NCBI GenBank assembly: GCA_963726435.1
Contig: CAVSCJ010000007.1
Location: 129,489-193,488 of the forward strand
Source of the DNA: PALSA-660 sp963726435
Lineage (GTDB): Bacteria > Actinomycetota > Coriobacteriia > Anaerosomatales > PALSA-660
DNA: 64,000 nt
Reading direction: 5' to 3'
Both the position numbers and the translations under genes were made by a program. The notes under the pieces were generated by a model. That model was not told the origin of the DNA. It searched no databases and was given only the letters and a program-made list of their open reading frames with translations. The number at the start of each line of letters is the position of its first letter. The first letter of the stretch is position 1. This document shows positions 18,344 through 27,716 of the stretch, piece by piece.

Positions 18344-18730
18344 ATGAAGCGTCTCGTAGCCATCCTCACGACCGCACTGCTGGTACTCGCGATGTCCGCG
18401 GGACCCGCTTTCGCGTACTCGTGCTCCGGTGACGCGTGCTGCACCGGCGCCGGGTGCGCTCCCAAGGCCTCGCCCTCGTGCGAGCCTTCGATCGTCCCCG
18501 CGTGCCCGATGGCGGGCGGCGGACGAGCCGTGAGCAACGCCGGGTGCATGCACGGAGGAGAGCACGAGCCGTACGGCGCCACTTCCGCTCGGGCGGACGC
18601 GGCCCCGGCGGCACTCAGCGTCTCGGCGGTCGCCGTTCCGGGCGCGCGCCTGCTGGCTGCCCTGCACTGCGAGGGATTCGCCCCTGACGCCCGCGGTGCG
18701 CCCCACCTCACAACGGTCATCCGTATCTGA
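18344..18730 (+). CDS. Small Cys-rich exported protein at head of copper cluster
   Basis: A 128-residue protein with a signal peptide of about 25 residues ending AFA. The mature N-terminus is packed with cysteine (YSCSGDACCTGAGC then PSCEP and PACPMAGG), a pattern suited to binding soft metals, and Met/His residues follow near MHGGEHE. ATG 18344 has a CTGGAGGGG site. It lies just before the TauE/SafE-like, cupredoxin and CopA genes, so a periplasmic copper scavenger is a reasonable guess. No characterised family is recognised. Confidence 0.65.
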   Translation: MKRLVAILTTALLVLAMSAGPAFAYSCSGDACCTGAGCAPKASPSCEPSIVPACPMAGGGRAVSNAGCMHGGEHEPYGATSARADAAPAALSVSAVAVPGARLLAALHCEGFAPDARGAPHLTTVIRI

Positions 18731-18876
18731 TCCCTCTCATCCCGCCGGTCCGCGGCAGCAGTAGCCCGCTGTGCCGACCGTCGACCGGGCGCGCCTGCGC
18801 GCCCCGGGTCCGCTTCCCTTCGGCGTGCTCGCGCGCGCACTATGGGAACCGCAACGGATGAGAGGTCTCCAAACAC

Positions 18877-20160
18877 GTGAATCTGTTCCCGACGCTCTTC
18901 GCTGTCGGTCTGGTGACGAGCATCCACTGCATCTTCATGTGCGGCGGGCTCGTGCTGACATACGCCGTCAAGGGCACCGAGACGGGGCCTTGGTACCGGC
19001 GGCTCGCGCCGCACCTCGCGTACCAGGGCTCCAAGATCTTGAGCTACGCGACCGTCGCGCTGATCCTGGGCGGGATCGTCGTGCTGCTCGGGCGCGCCGT
19101 GGACATCACACCCTTCCGTAACTGGCTCATGGTCGTGGCCGGCGTGTACATGCTGCTGCTCGGCATCTCGATGACCGGCAAGGTCAAAGCGCTGCGCTAC
19201 CTGACGCCGAGGCCGCCGAAGTTCCTAGTGACCGCGCTCTCGCGCAACCGCAAGAAGGCGACGGCGGACGCCGCAGAAGGTCACGCCTCGCTCGCCACCC
19301 CGATCATGTTCGGCCTGCTCACAGGCCTGATGCCCTGCGCTCCGCTCATAGCGGCGCAGGCGTCGGCTATGGCCTCGGGCTCTCCGCTGCTCGGCGCGTG
19401 GGGCATGGTGGGCTTCGGCCTCGGCACAATGCCGCTCATGCTGGTCTTCGGCTTCGCCTCGTCTCTCCTGTCCCGCCGCTTCCAAGACAAGCTGCAGGTC
19501 GTCGCCGCTGCCGCCGTGATGATCTTCGCGGTCGTGATCCTCAACCGCGGCCTCATGCTCGTCGGATCGCCCGTCACCTTCGACAGCGTTCGCGCGGCGG
19601 TGGTCGGAACCTCGGCCTCCCCGCCGCAGACGCAGTACGCCACCGGGGGCGACGGCGTCATCGAGGTCCCGCTGGTGATCGAGAACACCCGGTACGTCCC
19701 GCAGACGGTCACCGTCCCCGCGGACACTCCGTTCCGGCTCGTCGTCGACAGGCGCGAGGCCGACGCGTGCTCCGCGCAGATCTCCGTCCCCGATGCGGGC
19801 GTGCTGGCCGACCTGAAGGACAACGCCGTCACCACGGTCGATGTCCCTCCGATGAGCGCCGGGACCCACACGCTCACATGCGGCATGGGCATGATGTCGG
19901 GAAGCATCGTCGTCGGGGCGTCATCCGCTTCGATCGGTGGCGCAGGCATCCCGATGCTGCTCGCTCTCGGACTCGCCGTTCTCGCATTGGCCGGGTACGG
20001 CGTCTACCACCACCGGAAGCGCATCGCCGCGCATCCGAACGCTGCGCGCTCATCGGACGGCACGCTGTGGGGATTCACGCCGATCGAGTTCATCGTCGGC
20101 ACCACGATCATCCTCGCGGCCGTCGTCATCGGACTGTTGTCCGGAGGCTTCTTCCGCTAG
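18877..20160 (+). CDS. TauE/SafE (UreH/DsbD-like) membrane protein with cupredoxin-like domain
   Basis: A 427-residue protein from GTG 18877. Residues about 1-215 form a six-helix sulfite-exporter/DsbD-like unit with helix-end cysteines (TSIHCIFMCGG and LTGLMPCAPLIA). Residues about 245-345 are a beta-rich cupredoxin-like domain (NTRYVPQTVTVPADTPFRLVVDRREADAC split by strands, ending TLTCGMGMMSG), with Cys and Met as likely copper ligands. Two more helices follow. Such fusions occur in copper export clusters of anaerobic Gram-positives, and the CopA gene is two genes downstream. Confidence 0.85.
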   Translation: MNLFPTLFAVGLVTSIHCIFMCGGLVLTYAVKGTETGPWYRRLAPHLAYQGSKILSYATVALILGGIVVLLGRAVDITPFRNWLMVVAGVYMLLLGISMTGKVKALRYLTPRPPKFLVTALSRNRKKATADAAEGHASLATPIMFGLLTGLMPCAPLIAAQASAMASGSPLLGAWGMVGFGLGTMPLMLVFGFASSLLSRRFQDKLQVVAAAAVMIFAVVILNRGLMLVGSPVTFDSVRAAVVGTSASPPQTQYATGGDGVIEVPLVIENTRYVPQTVTVPADTPFRLVVDRREADACSAQISVPDAGVLADLKDNAVTTVDVPPMSAGTHTLTCGMGMMSGSIVVGASSASIGGAGIPMLLALGLAVLALAGYGVYHHRKRIAAHPNAARSSDGTLWGFTPIEFIVGTTIILAAVVIGLLSGGFFR

Positions 20161-20215
20161 CACACACACCGCCGCAGGCGACGTTCGCCGGCGGCACCCG
20201 AAAGGACTCCAGAAC

Positions 20216-20840
20216 ATGAGCAAGAACCACAACAAGACGGATCAGGCCAAGAAGGCCCCCGAGGCCGCCAAGGCCGTCGAGGTCGCCAAGAACGCCTCTG
20301 CCGCCAAGCCGGCGGGCACGTCTCCTGTCGCACGCTGGGCGCTCGTCCTGACTCTCGCGATCCTGGCCTTCTCCGCGACCTACGGATACGCGATCGCGCG
20401 CGGATCCGGCGCTCCCGCCCCGGTCACATACGCCGCGGCGACGGCACCCGTCACTCCGCTCGGCACGGCTCCCGTGGCCGGCTCGACCGCGCCCAAAGTC
20501 CGGCGGCGCGGGCTGCGCATGCTGCGGCGGCGCGAAGGCTCCGGCCGGTGCGCAGACGAGCAAGCCGGCCGAAGTGGCCGGCAACGTTCAGAAGATCACC
20601 GTGGACACTTCCAAGGGCTACTACGACCCGTCCACGGTACAGTTGAAGGCGGGCATCCCCGCGGAGATCACATTCACGCAGGCGTCGGGGTGCCTCCAGT
20701 ACGTGGAGTCGGCCGATCTCGGCTTCTCCGAGGACCTGAGCGGCGGCCCGAAGACCATCAAGGTCGGCCCGCTCGCAGCAGGTACGTACGGCTTCAACTG
20801 CGGGATGCAGATGCAGTTCGGCTCCATCGTCGTGAAGTAG
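20216..20840 (+). CDS. Membrane-anchored cupredoxin-like protein (frameshifted)
   Basis: The start MSKNHNKTDQAKK leads to one N-terminal helix (about residues 42-62). A one-base excess in CCCAAAGTCC at 20495-20497 breaks the frame. Removing one A yields a KSGGAGCACCGGAK Cys-rich linker that flows into the cupredoxin-like domain (GNVQKITVDTSKGYYDPSTV, then YGFNCGMQMQFGSIVV). It is paralogous to the tail of the preceding membrane protein and to the lipoprotein at 24379. It probably holds Cu+ outside the membrane. It ends 10 bases before copA. Confidence 0.82.
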
Positions 20841-20850
20841 GCGCCTCCAC

Positions 20851-23465
20851 ATGACAGACACCAACCAGACACCCGCGCCGGTCGCACCTGCCGCGCTGCG
20901 TGACGCCACGTTCGGCATCACCGGGATGACCTGCTCGTCGTGCGCCACCGTCATCGAGAAGGTGGTCGGCAAGCTCCCCGGAGTCGCCTCAGCCAACGTG
21001 AACCTGGCGATGGAGCGCCTCTCGGTCTCCTACGACCAGGCCGTGGTCGACGAAGCCGCCATAGTCGACGCCGTCACGCGAGCCGGCTACGGCGCGCTGC
21101 CACTCGGGTCGGGGGCGGAGGCCCCTGCGAAGGCGGCGTCGGCCTCCTCGCAGGCGAGCGTCACGTTGGGCATCGTGGGCATGACGTGCTCGTCGTGCGC
21201 CCTGGTCATCGAAAAGACTCTGAACCGCCTGCCCGGGGTCGCTTCGGCGAACGTCAACCTCGCGACCGAGATCGCCACCGTCATGTTCGACCCCGCCGTT
21301 CTCGGCATCGACGCTCTCATCGAGGCCGTGCGCGGCGCGGGATACGATGCGATGCTCCGCGTGGAGGAGCCGATCGCCGGCGAGGACCCGAACGACGCGC
21401 AGCGCCAGGCCCAGGAGCGTCATTGGCGGCTGGAGCGGCGTCTGTTCGTGTTCGCGCTCGTGCTGTCCGTGCCGGCCGCCGTCATCTCGATGGTCCCGCC
21501 GTTCATGACGAGTGTGCCGACGGCCGTCGCCACATGGTTGGCCAACGCCATAGGCGGCGCCTGGGACCCCATGATGGTCGGCAAGTACATCGCGTTCGCC
21601 CTGGTCACGCCGGTGCAGTTCATCGCAGGCGCCCAGTTCTACCGCGGCTTCTGGCACGCGTTGAAACGCCGAAGCGGCAACATGGACACGCTGATCGCCA
21701 TCGGCACCTCGGCGGCGTACTTCTACAGCGTCGCGGCCACGTTCATCCCGTCGCTGGAGGGCGAGCCGGTCTTCTTCGAGACGTCCGCCCTGCTGCTGAC
21801 CTTCGTGATCTTCGGCAAGCTGCTGGAGGCCCGCGCGAAGGGCCGCACCGGTGACGCCATCAAGAAGCTGATGGGACTCGCCGCCAAGACCGCGCGCGTC
21901 GTGCGCGACGGCTTGGAGACCGATGTCCCTATCGAGCAGGTCGTCGCAGGCGACGTGGTCGTGGTCCGCCCCGGCGAGAAGGTGCCTGTGGACGGGCTGG
22001 TGGTCGAGGGCCGCAGTAGCGTCGACGAGTCGATGCTCACCGGCGAGTCCATCCCGGTGGAGAAGAACGTCGGCGACACTGTCATCGGCGCGACGATGAA
22101 CAAGCTCGGGCTCGCTCAGGTTCCGCGCCACCAAGGTCGGCCGCGACACCGCGCTCGCGCAGATCGTGCGGCTGGTGGAGGAGGCGCAGGGCTCCAAGGC
22201 GCCCGATCCAGCGCTTCGCGGACCGCATCTCCGCGGTCTTCGTGCCCGCGGTCGTGGGCGCAGCCCTGCTGACCTTCCTTGTCTGGCTGTTCGCCGTCCC
22301 GAACTTCGTGGACGCGGCGACGTTCTACGCCGCCGCCACCCCCTTCGTCAAGGCGCTGCTCGCCGGCACCGCGGTCGTCGTCATCGCGTGCCCGTGCGCG
22401 CTCGGGCTCGCCACGCCGACCGCCATCATGGTCGGCACGGGCAAGGGCGCCGAGAACGGCATCCTGATCAAGAGCGGCGAAGCGCTCGAGACCGCCTACA
22501 AGATCAAGGCGATCGTCTTCGACAAGACCGGCACGCTCACGCATGGCAAGCCCGTGGTGACCGACATCGAAGCAGCCGAGGGCCAGGATGCCACCGGCGT
22601 CTTCACCTTCGCGGCAGCGCTGGAGCGCAACTCCGAGCACCCGCTGGCGGAGGCGATCGTCGCCCGCGCGAAGGCCGACGCCATCGAGATCCCCGAGGTC
22701 GTGGGGTTCGAGGCCATCCCCGGGCACGGCGTCGAGGGAACGGTCGGTGGAGTGCGCGTCGCGTTCGGCAACCGCCGCCTGATGGTCCGCGAAGGCATCG
22801 ACATCTCAGGATCCGAGGACCGCATCGCGCAGCTCGAGAGCGAGGGCAAGACGGTCATGCTCGTCGGGGTCCGGGATTCCGGGCTCGCCGGCATCGTCGC
22901 CGTGGCCGACACCCTCAAGGACAACTCGAAGGAGGCCGTTGCGACCCTGTCGAAGATGGGCGTCGCCGTCTACATGATCACGGGCGACAACAGGCGCACC
23001 GCCGAGGCCATCGCGGCTCAGGCGGGTATCGAGCCGGGCAACGTGCTGGCCGAGGTGCTCCCGGAGAACAAGGCCGAGGAGGTCGCCAAGCTCCAGGACA
23101 GGGGGCTGATCGTCGCGATGGTCGGCGACGGCATCAACGACACGCCCGCGCTCGCGAAGGCCGACGTCGGCATCGCCATGGGCGCCGGCACGGACGTTGC
23201 GATGGAGACCGGCGGCATCGTGCTCATCAAGAACGATCTGCGCGACGTCGTCACCGCCATCGAGCTCTCCCGCGCCACGATGCGCAAGATCCAGCAGAAC
23301 TTCTTCTGGGCGCTCGGATACAACACGCTCGGCATACCGATCGCAGCGCTCGGTCTGCTTCGGCCGGAGCTCGCCGGCGCGGCGATGGCGCTCTCCAGCG
23401 TCAGCGTCGTGACCAGCTCGCTGCTGCTGCGCAGGTTCGTGCCCAGCTTCTCGAGGGTCTCGTAA
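20851..23465 (+). CDS. copA: Copper-exporting P1B-type ATPase (two frameshifts)
   Basis: The N-terminus carries two heavy-metal-associated domains, each with GMTCSSCA. Eight helices, TGES (actuator), the CPC metal site in IACPCALGLATPTA, phosphorylation site DKTGTLTHGKP, the HP motif (EHPLAEA) and GDGINDTPALAKADVGIAMG are all present. Two single-base insertions, T at about 22121 and C at about 22202-22204, knock the frame out and back over 80 bases. With both removed the sequence between TMNKLGLAQ and AVVGAALLTF is normal CopA. About 870 residues; pumps Cu+ out of the cytoplasm. Confidence 0.95.
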
Positions 23466-23493
23466 CCGGCACGCATCGGCGCCGTTCGTGAGC

Positions 23494-23516
23494 GCGGAGG
23501 AGGGCCCCTCCTCCGC
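23494..23516. terminator. Hairpin between convergent copA and regulator genes
   Basis: GCGGAGGA pairs with TCCTCCGC around a GGGCCCC loop, 28 bases after copA and 44 bases after the end of the opposing regulator gene. It is probably a bidirectional terminator. Confidence 0.65.
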
Positions 23517-23560
23517 GGTTCGTGCTCGCGCTGCCTTCACGTTAGTCGGCCGTGCATGCC

Positions 23561-24217
23561 TCACCCTGACCCGCAGCACCCCGGCTTCCGCGGCGCCGAG
23601 GCGGCGAGCGCCTTCAGCGAACAGGGGATGCGGAAGTAGGTGACCTGCATCCCCTCAGGATGATGCGGGCGCAGGACCGGCGTGAGCATGAGCGCCGCGT
23701 CGATCCCGGCCGCGTGCGCGGCGTCGAGCGTCCCTGCGACCGCGCCAGGCTCGCACGCGATGAGGACCACCGAGGCCAAGGCACAGCCGTTGGCCACTGA
23801 CAGTTCCGAGAGCGGTCTGACCTCGATCCCGCTCACGACGAGACCCGCGTCGGCCTCGCGCTCGGAGAAACACGCGACCATGCGCATCCCGAACTCCTCC
23901 GCCGGGAAGATCCTCGTCAAGGACTCGAGTATCGCGGCGCTTCCGATGGCGATGAACGGGTACTCGGACGAAAGCCCCAGATACTCCTCGAGCGCGTCGT
24001 AGAGCGTCGAAGGATCGTATCCGGCGCCGGGGCGGCCCTCAGCTTCGACGAACGACAGGTCGCGACGCACGGTCTCCTCGGCTACGCCGAGCTCGTCGGC
24101 GATCTCGTGCGACGTCAGCCGCCCCATCTCCTCGTCGCGAAGGCGCGCTCCGACGAGACAGTGGTACCTCGACAGACGGAGGATGGTCGCCTGCGGTGCC
24201 CGCTCGGATCCAGCCAT
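23561..24217 (-). CDS. Rex-like transcriptional regulator with altered nucleotide loop and C-terminal Cys pair
   Basis: A 218-residue protein. The N-terminal winged helix (TSHEIADELGVAEETVRRDLSF, then GRPGAGYD) is Rex-like. The following Rossmann part keeps the layout, but the NADH loop GxGxxG is replaced by AIGSAAILES, so NADH sensing may be lost. The C-terminus ends GCCGSG. Start ATG at 24217 has an AGGAG site; the frame stays open further upstream. It is divergent from a copper-cluster lipoprotein with two palindromes between them, so it may be the local regulator. This is an inference from position. Confidence 0.75.
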   Translation of the reverse strand: MAGSERAPQATILRLSRYHCLVGARLRDEEMGRLTSHEIADELGVAEETVRRDLSFVEAEGRPGAGYDPSTLYDALEEYLGLSSEYPFIAIGSAAILESLTRIFPAEEFGMRMVACFSEREADAGLVVSGIEVRPLSELSVANGCALASVVLIACEPGAVAGTLDAAHAAGIDAALMLTPVLRPHHPEGMQVTYFRIPCSLKALAASAPRKPGCCGSG

Positions 24218-24302
24218 GTGTATCACTCCTGAGTTCTCGAGTGAGGGAGCGCGTGTCAACTCTACACCGAGGGCGGAGCGCTCCAAAGGAGGTCGGGCCA
24301 CT

Positions 24303-24347
24303 CGTTCGAGGACGAACGGAATAGGGTAATACGTTCGCGAGTGAACG
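24303..24347. promoter_or_regulatory. Paired palindromic operator in divergent promoter region
   Basis: CGTTCG-AGGA-CGAACG (24303-24318) is a perfect inverted repeat. CGTTCG-CGAG-TGAACG (24332-24347) repeats it with one mismatch, 29 bases centre to centre, close to three helical turns. The AT-rich GGGTAATAC between them could be a -10 region. The arrangement suits two regulator dimers acting on both the Rex-like gene and the cupredoxin lipoprotein gene. It differs from the known Rex box (TTGTGAA type). Confidence 0.72.
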
Positions 24348-24378
24348 AAGTCTTCGGCGACATAAGGGAGGGTCACGC

Positions 24379-24928
24379 ATGGAACGGTCGGGGGTCTCTG
24401 CACCTTGGGCTATCGCGCGTCGGGTTCTGCCGCTCGTGGTGTGTTTGGGCGCTGCCGCGTTGGCGCTGTGCGGATGTGGGACGAGCACCTCGGCGATGAA
24501 GCCCGCCAGTGGCGAGTCTGCGATGTCCGCGGCGGCCACCGGCAGCATGGCCGGCATGTCCGCGGTGGCCACAGGTTCGTCCGATCCTGATGCGCAGGGC
24601 TGCGCCGAGTGCGGTGGCCATGGAACGCCCAAGGAGACCACAGGGGCCGCCGATTCTCGAGAATGGCGTCCAGGTGATCTCGATAGCCGTCGACGGCGGC
24701 TACTACGTTCCGAACACTGTCACGGCCAGCGCCGGCACACCCATCAAAGTCGTCTTCACCGGCAAGGCCAAGGGCTGTGTCGCCAAGCCGACGTTCAAGT
24801 CGTTGGGCAAGAGCGGCGATCTCACGGGTACCGGGAAGGCGACCATCGATCTCGGCACGCTCGCGCCGGGAGTGTACGAGTTCACCTGCTCGATGGGCAT
24901 GAACACCGGGACGATCACCGTCGAGTAG
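24379..24928 (+). CDS. Cupredoxin-like lipoprotein (frameshifted)
   Basis: A lipoprotein signal (LGAAALALCGCG) is followed by a Met/Ser-rich spacer and GCAECGGHG. One extra G in a G run at 24643-24646 shifts the frame. Without it the linker TGPPILENGVQVISIAVDGG leads into a cupredoxin-like domain (YYVPNTVTASAGTPIKVVF, then YEFTCSMGMNTGTITV). Cys and Met residues at the domain end fit a copper site, as in the two paralogues in this cluster. It faces away from the Rex-like gene across the paired operator. Confidence 0.82.
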
Positions 24929-24997
24929 CGATGCGCCGGTCCTGTCGGCTCGCCCGTCGCCGTCCTACCGCTATGATCGACACGCTAGGGGACTCTC

Positions 24998-25969
24998 GTG
25001 GGAAGGACGATGGTGCTCGCACAGGTGCGGCGCATCGGAGCCATAGCCGCCGCGGTAGTCGCGGCTCTCTCTCTCGCCGTCTACTCGTACGCATCCACGC
25101 GCAGTCCGCTGCAGATGGTAGGCGTCATCGCCGCGCCGGGGAGCGCCGCCATCGAGGCCAAGGACCAGGTCGGTCCCCCCGACCGGGTCGCGGTCCAGCG
25201 CGTGGTGGCTCCCGGTGACTCGTGGGTCGTCGCCTACATCGCCGGTCCGAACGGAACGCCCGGCGAACGGGTCGGAATGGCACGCGTGGGCGCGGGTGAG
25301 TCGCGCGACGTCGTTGTGCAGCTCAGCGCTCACGTCGCCATGAGCCAGAAGCTGGTCCTCGTCCTGCACGCCGATCGCGGGGTGCGCGGGCTGCTGGAGT
25401 TCGACCCGGCGCGTTTCGAGTCGAGTCCCGACAAGCCCTACTACGTCGATGGCTCGGAGGTCCTGGTGTCGCTCAGCAAAGACACGCAGGTCGCGGAACT
25501 CGAGGGGTCCGGTCTTACCGCCGAGGCGCAGGGCGTCGATGCACCGCCGGGGAGCGCGGTTCTCGAGGTCGGAGGCCGGATCTCCGTGATCGACCGCCTG
25601 GTCGTGGATCGCGTCGTGGCCCCGGCCGCTTCCTGGGTCGCGGTGTACCTTGTGGGTGACGACGGCGCGCCGACGGAACGCATCGGAGCGGTGCGGGTGG
25701 CTGCCGGCGAGACCCTGGGAGTGGTCGTCCCGATCGACCCGCAGCAGCTCCTCACCGAGAAGGTCCTGGTGGCGCTGCAGGCCGATCTCGGCAAGGCCTC
25801 GGTCTTCGAGTTCGACGTGGCGCAGCCGAGTGCGGGCGTGGACGCGCCCTATGTGACCGAGGGCGTCGAGGTATCGACGGCGGTGTTCGTGCGACCATAT
25901 GGCATGAGCGCCGACAACATGGCCGGTAGCGGCGGCGGAATGGGCGGCGGGATGCCGGGAACGCCGTAG
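24998..25969 (+). CDS. Exported protein with two DUF7282-like repeats
   Basis: This 323-residue protein begins with an N-terminal helix (about residues 13-28) that is a signal or anchor. Two similar blocks follow, residues about 45-135 and 180-280. Each has DRVAVQRVVAPGDSWVVAY or DRLVVDRVVAPAASWVAVY, a GERVG/TERIG turn and a final LVLVLHAD/VLVALQAD strand. The C-terminus is rich in Gly and Met (GGGMGGGMPG). The GTG start at 24998 could instead be ATG 25010. Function is unknown; the Met-rich end next to copper genes is suggestive. Confidence 0.72.
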   Translation: MGRTMVLAQVRRIGAIAAAVVAALSLAVYSYASTRSPLQMVGVIAAPGSAAIEAKDQVGPPDRVAVQRVVAPGDSWVVAYIAGPNGTPGERVGMARVGAGESRDVVVQLSAHVAMSQKLVLVLHADRGVRGLLEFDPARFESSPDKPYYVDGSEVLVSLSKDTQVAELEGSGLTAEAQGVDAPPGSAVLEVGGRISVIDRLVVDRVVAPAASWVAVYLVGDDGAPTERIGAVRVAAGETLGVVVPIDPQQLLTEKVLVALQADLGKASVFEFDVAQPSAGVDAPYVTEGVEVSTAVFVRPYGMSADNMAGSGGGMGGGMPGTP

Positions 25970-25986
25970 CGAGAGGGCCGCAGCGC

Positions 25987-26547
25987 ATGTTCGAGCAGTT
26001 CGCATGGGTGGGAAGCGACCTCTACACCTCCGGCGCCGTCTCCAGCCACGGTGGCAACCTTTCGGTGCGCCTGGACGACCAGCGCATGCTCATCACCCGG
26101 ACCGGGTCGATGCTCGGCCGGCTCACCGAGGCCGACATCATCGAGACCACTCTCGCCGACGTCGGCGACCCGCGCGACAAGGACTGCTCCGTGGAGCTCG
26201 TCGTCCACCGCGCGATCTACGCGGCCACGGGCGCGCGCGCGATCGTGCACGCGCACGCGATCCACACGGTCACCCGCTCCCTGTTCGAAGACGTCATCGT
26301 CCCGCCCGACTCCGAGTCGAAACTGCGCCTGATCGACGTGCCGGTCGTCACGTCGGCCGTCCCGGTCGGGTCCCGGGAGGCGGGGGAGAAGCTCGCAGCG
26401 GTCCTGGAGGAGCGCCGGGTCGCCGTCCTGCGGGCCCACGGCCCCTTCGCGCGCGGAGAGTCGCTCGAGGACGCCTACCAGGCTGTCTCCTGCCTGGAGG
26501 CGAGCTGCAAGATCCTGAACCTGCTCGACTCGATGGGGCGCAGCTGA
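25987..26547 (+). CDS. Class II aldolase/adducin family protein
   Basis: A 186-residue zinc aldolase of the fuculose-phosphate aldolase type. SSHGGNLSVRL binds phosphate, the zinc ligands are HAHAIH (residues about 77-82) plus a later His in LRAHGPFARGESLEDAY, and SVELVVHRAIY supplies the catalytic acidic residue. The substrate could be fuculose phosphate, methylthioribulose phosphate or a related sugar; neighbours do not decide. It starts 18 bases after the DUF7282-like gene. Confidence 0.85.
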   Translation: MFEQFAWVGSDLYTSGAVSSHGGNLSVRLDDQRMLITRTGSMLGRLTEADIIETTLADVGDPRDKDCSVELVVHRAIYAATGARAIVHAHAIHTVTRSLFEDVIVPPDSESKLRLIDVPVVTSAVPVGSREAGEKLAAVLEERRVAVLRAHGPFARGESLEDAYQAVSCLEASCKILNLLDSMGRS

Positions 26548-26557
26548 GCCGCGCCGG

Positions 26558-27568
26558 TCAGCGAGCCGCGACCTCCAGCTCGGTCAGCAGCTCCGCCTTG
26601 CGGAAGTCGTCCGCGAACGAGCCTTCGATGGCGTTGCGCGCCAGCGCCACCAGCTGCGCCTCGCTCAGCTCGAGCGCCTCGGATACCGCGCGGAAGTTGT
26701 CGCCCACGTATCCGCCGAAGTAGGCGGGATCGTCGGAGTTGACGGTCACCGCGAGCCCGGCCTCGAGCATGGTGCGAAGCGGATGGTCCTCGAGGCGGTC
26801 GAACACCTGCAGCGCCACGTTGCTCAGGGGGCACACGGTCAGACACACGCGACCGCGAACCAGTCGCGTCACGAGCGCGCGGTCGTCAAGGCATCGCACT
26901 CCGTGGTCGATCCTCTCGGCGCCGAGCAGGTCGAGCGAGTCCGTGATGTAGGAGGCAGGGCCCTCCTCGCCCGCGTGGGCCACGGCGTGCAGGCCTGCTG
27001 TGCGGGCCCTGGCGAACACCTCAGCGAACTTCGAAGGCGGGTTCCCGATCTCACCGGAGTCGAGGCCGATGCCGTCGACCGGCGTCCCGTCGCCGAGCGC
27101 CTCCACGAGCGTGGCCATCGCGCTCTCCGCGCTCAGGTCGCGCAGCACGCACAGGATCAGCCGTGACGTGATCCCGTACCGGCCGCGGGCCTCGTCGAGA
27201 GCGCGACGGATGCCTGTGACCACTTCGCGGTAGGGGACTCCGCGCGCCGTGTGAGTCTGCGGGTCGAAGAACGGCTCGACGTGGCGTACGTTGTCCGCCG
27301 CGGCTCGCGCGAGATAGGCCCGTGTGAGGTCGAAGAAGTCGGCTTCGGTCCGCAGCACGGAGCACGACGCGTAGTAGATCTCGAGGAAGGACTGCAGGTC
27401 GGCGAAGCGGTAGGCGGCCCGCATGGCCTCCGCGGACGCGTAGGGGAGGGGGATGCCGTTGCGCCGGGCCAGCTCGAACGCCATCTCCGGCTCGAGCGTC
27501 CCCTCGACGTGAAGGTGCAGTTCGACCTTGGGAAGCCGGGTGATCAGGGCCGAGCGCGTCATCCGCAT
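26558..27568 (-). CDS. add: Adenosine deaminase
   Basis: A 336-residue TIM-barrel amidohydrolase. It has the metal motif ELHLHVEGTLEPEMAFELA near the start, HAGEEGPASYI with the catalytic His, ERIDHGVRC, and VTVNSDDPAYFGGY with the metal-binding Asp. It deaminates adenosine to inosine in purine salvage. It is convergent with the class II aldolase (10-base gap). A related aminodeoxyfutalosine deaminase cannot be excluded from sequence alone. Confidence 0.9.
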   Translation of the reverse strand: MRMTRSALITRLPKVELHLHVEGTLEPEMAFELARRNGIPLPYASAEAMRAAYRFADLQSFLEIYYASCSVLRTEADFFDLTRAYLARAAADNVRHVEPFFDPQTHTARGVPYREVVTGIRRALDEARGRYGITSRLILCVLRDLSAESAMATLVEALGDGTPVDGIGLDSGEIGNPPSKFAEVFARARTAGLHAVAHAGEEGPASYITDSLDLLGAERIDHGVRCLDDRALVTRLVRGRVCLTVCPLSNVALQVFDRLEDHPLRTMLEAGLAVTVNSDDPAYFGGYVGDNFRAVSEALELSEAQLVALARNAIEGSFADDFRKAELLTELEVAAR

Positions 27569-27716
27569 CCGTTTCCGCGACCAGGGAGTCTTTGACAGGT
27601 CAATACCCCAACCCGGCTGCCGCCCACTAGGCGGAAACGCGCGTCGATGCGGGGTCAGGCGGCCCCGGATGGGGGTAAGAACCGAGCGTCAGCGTGCCCG
27701 ACCGGAGGGGGAGGCA

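Noticed and set aside
18771..19121. Plus-strand frame overlapping the TauE/SafE-like start
   Set aside because: Arg/Pro-rich with no helix pattern. The GTG 18877 frame has six clear membrane helices.
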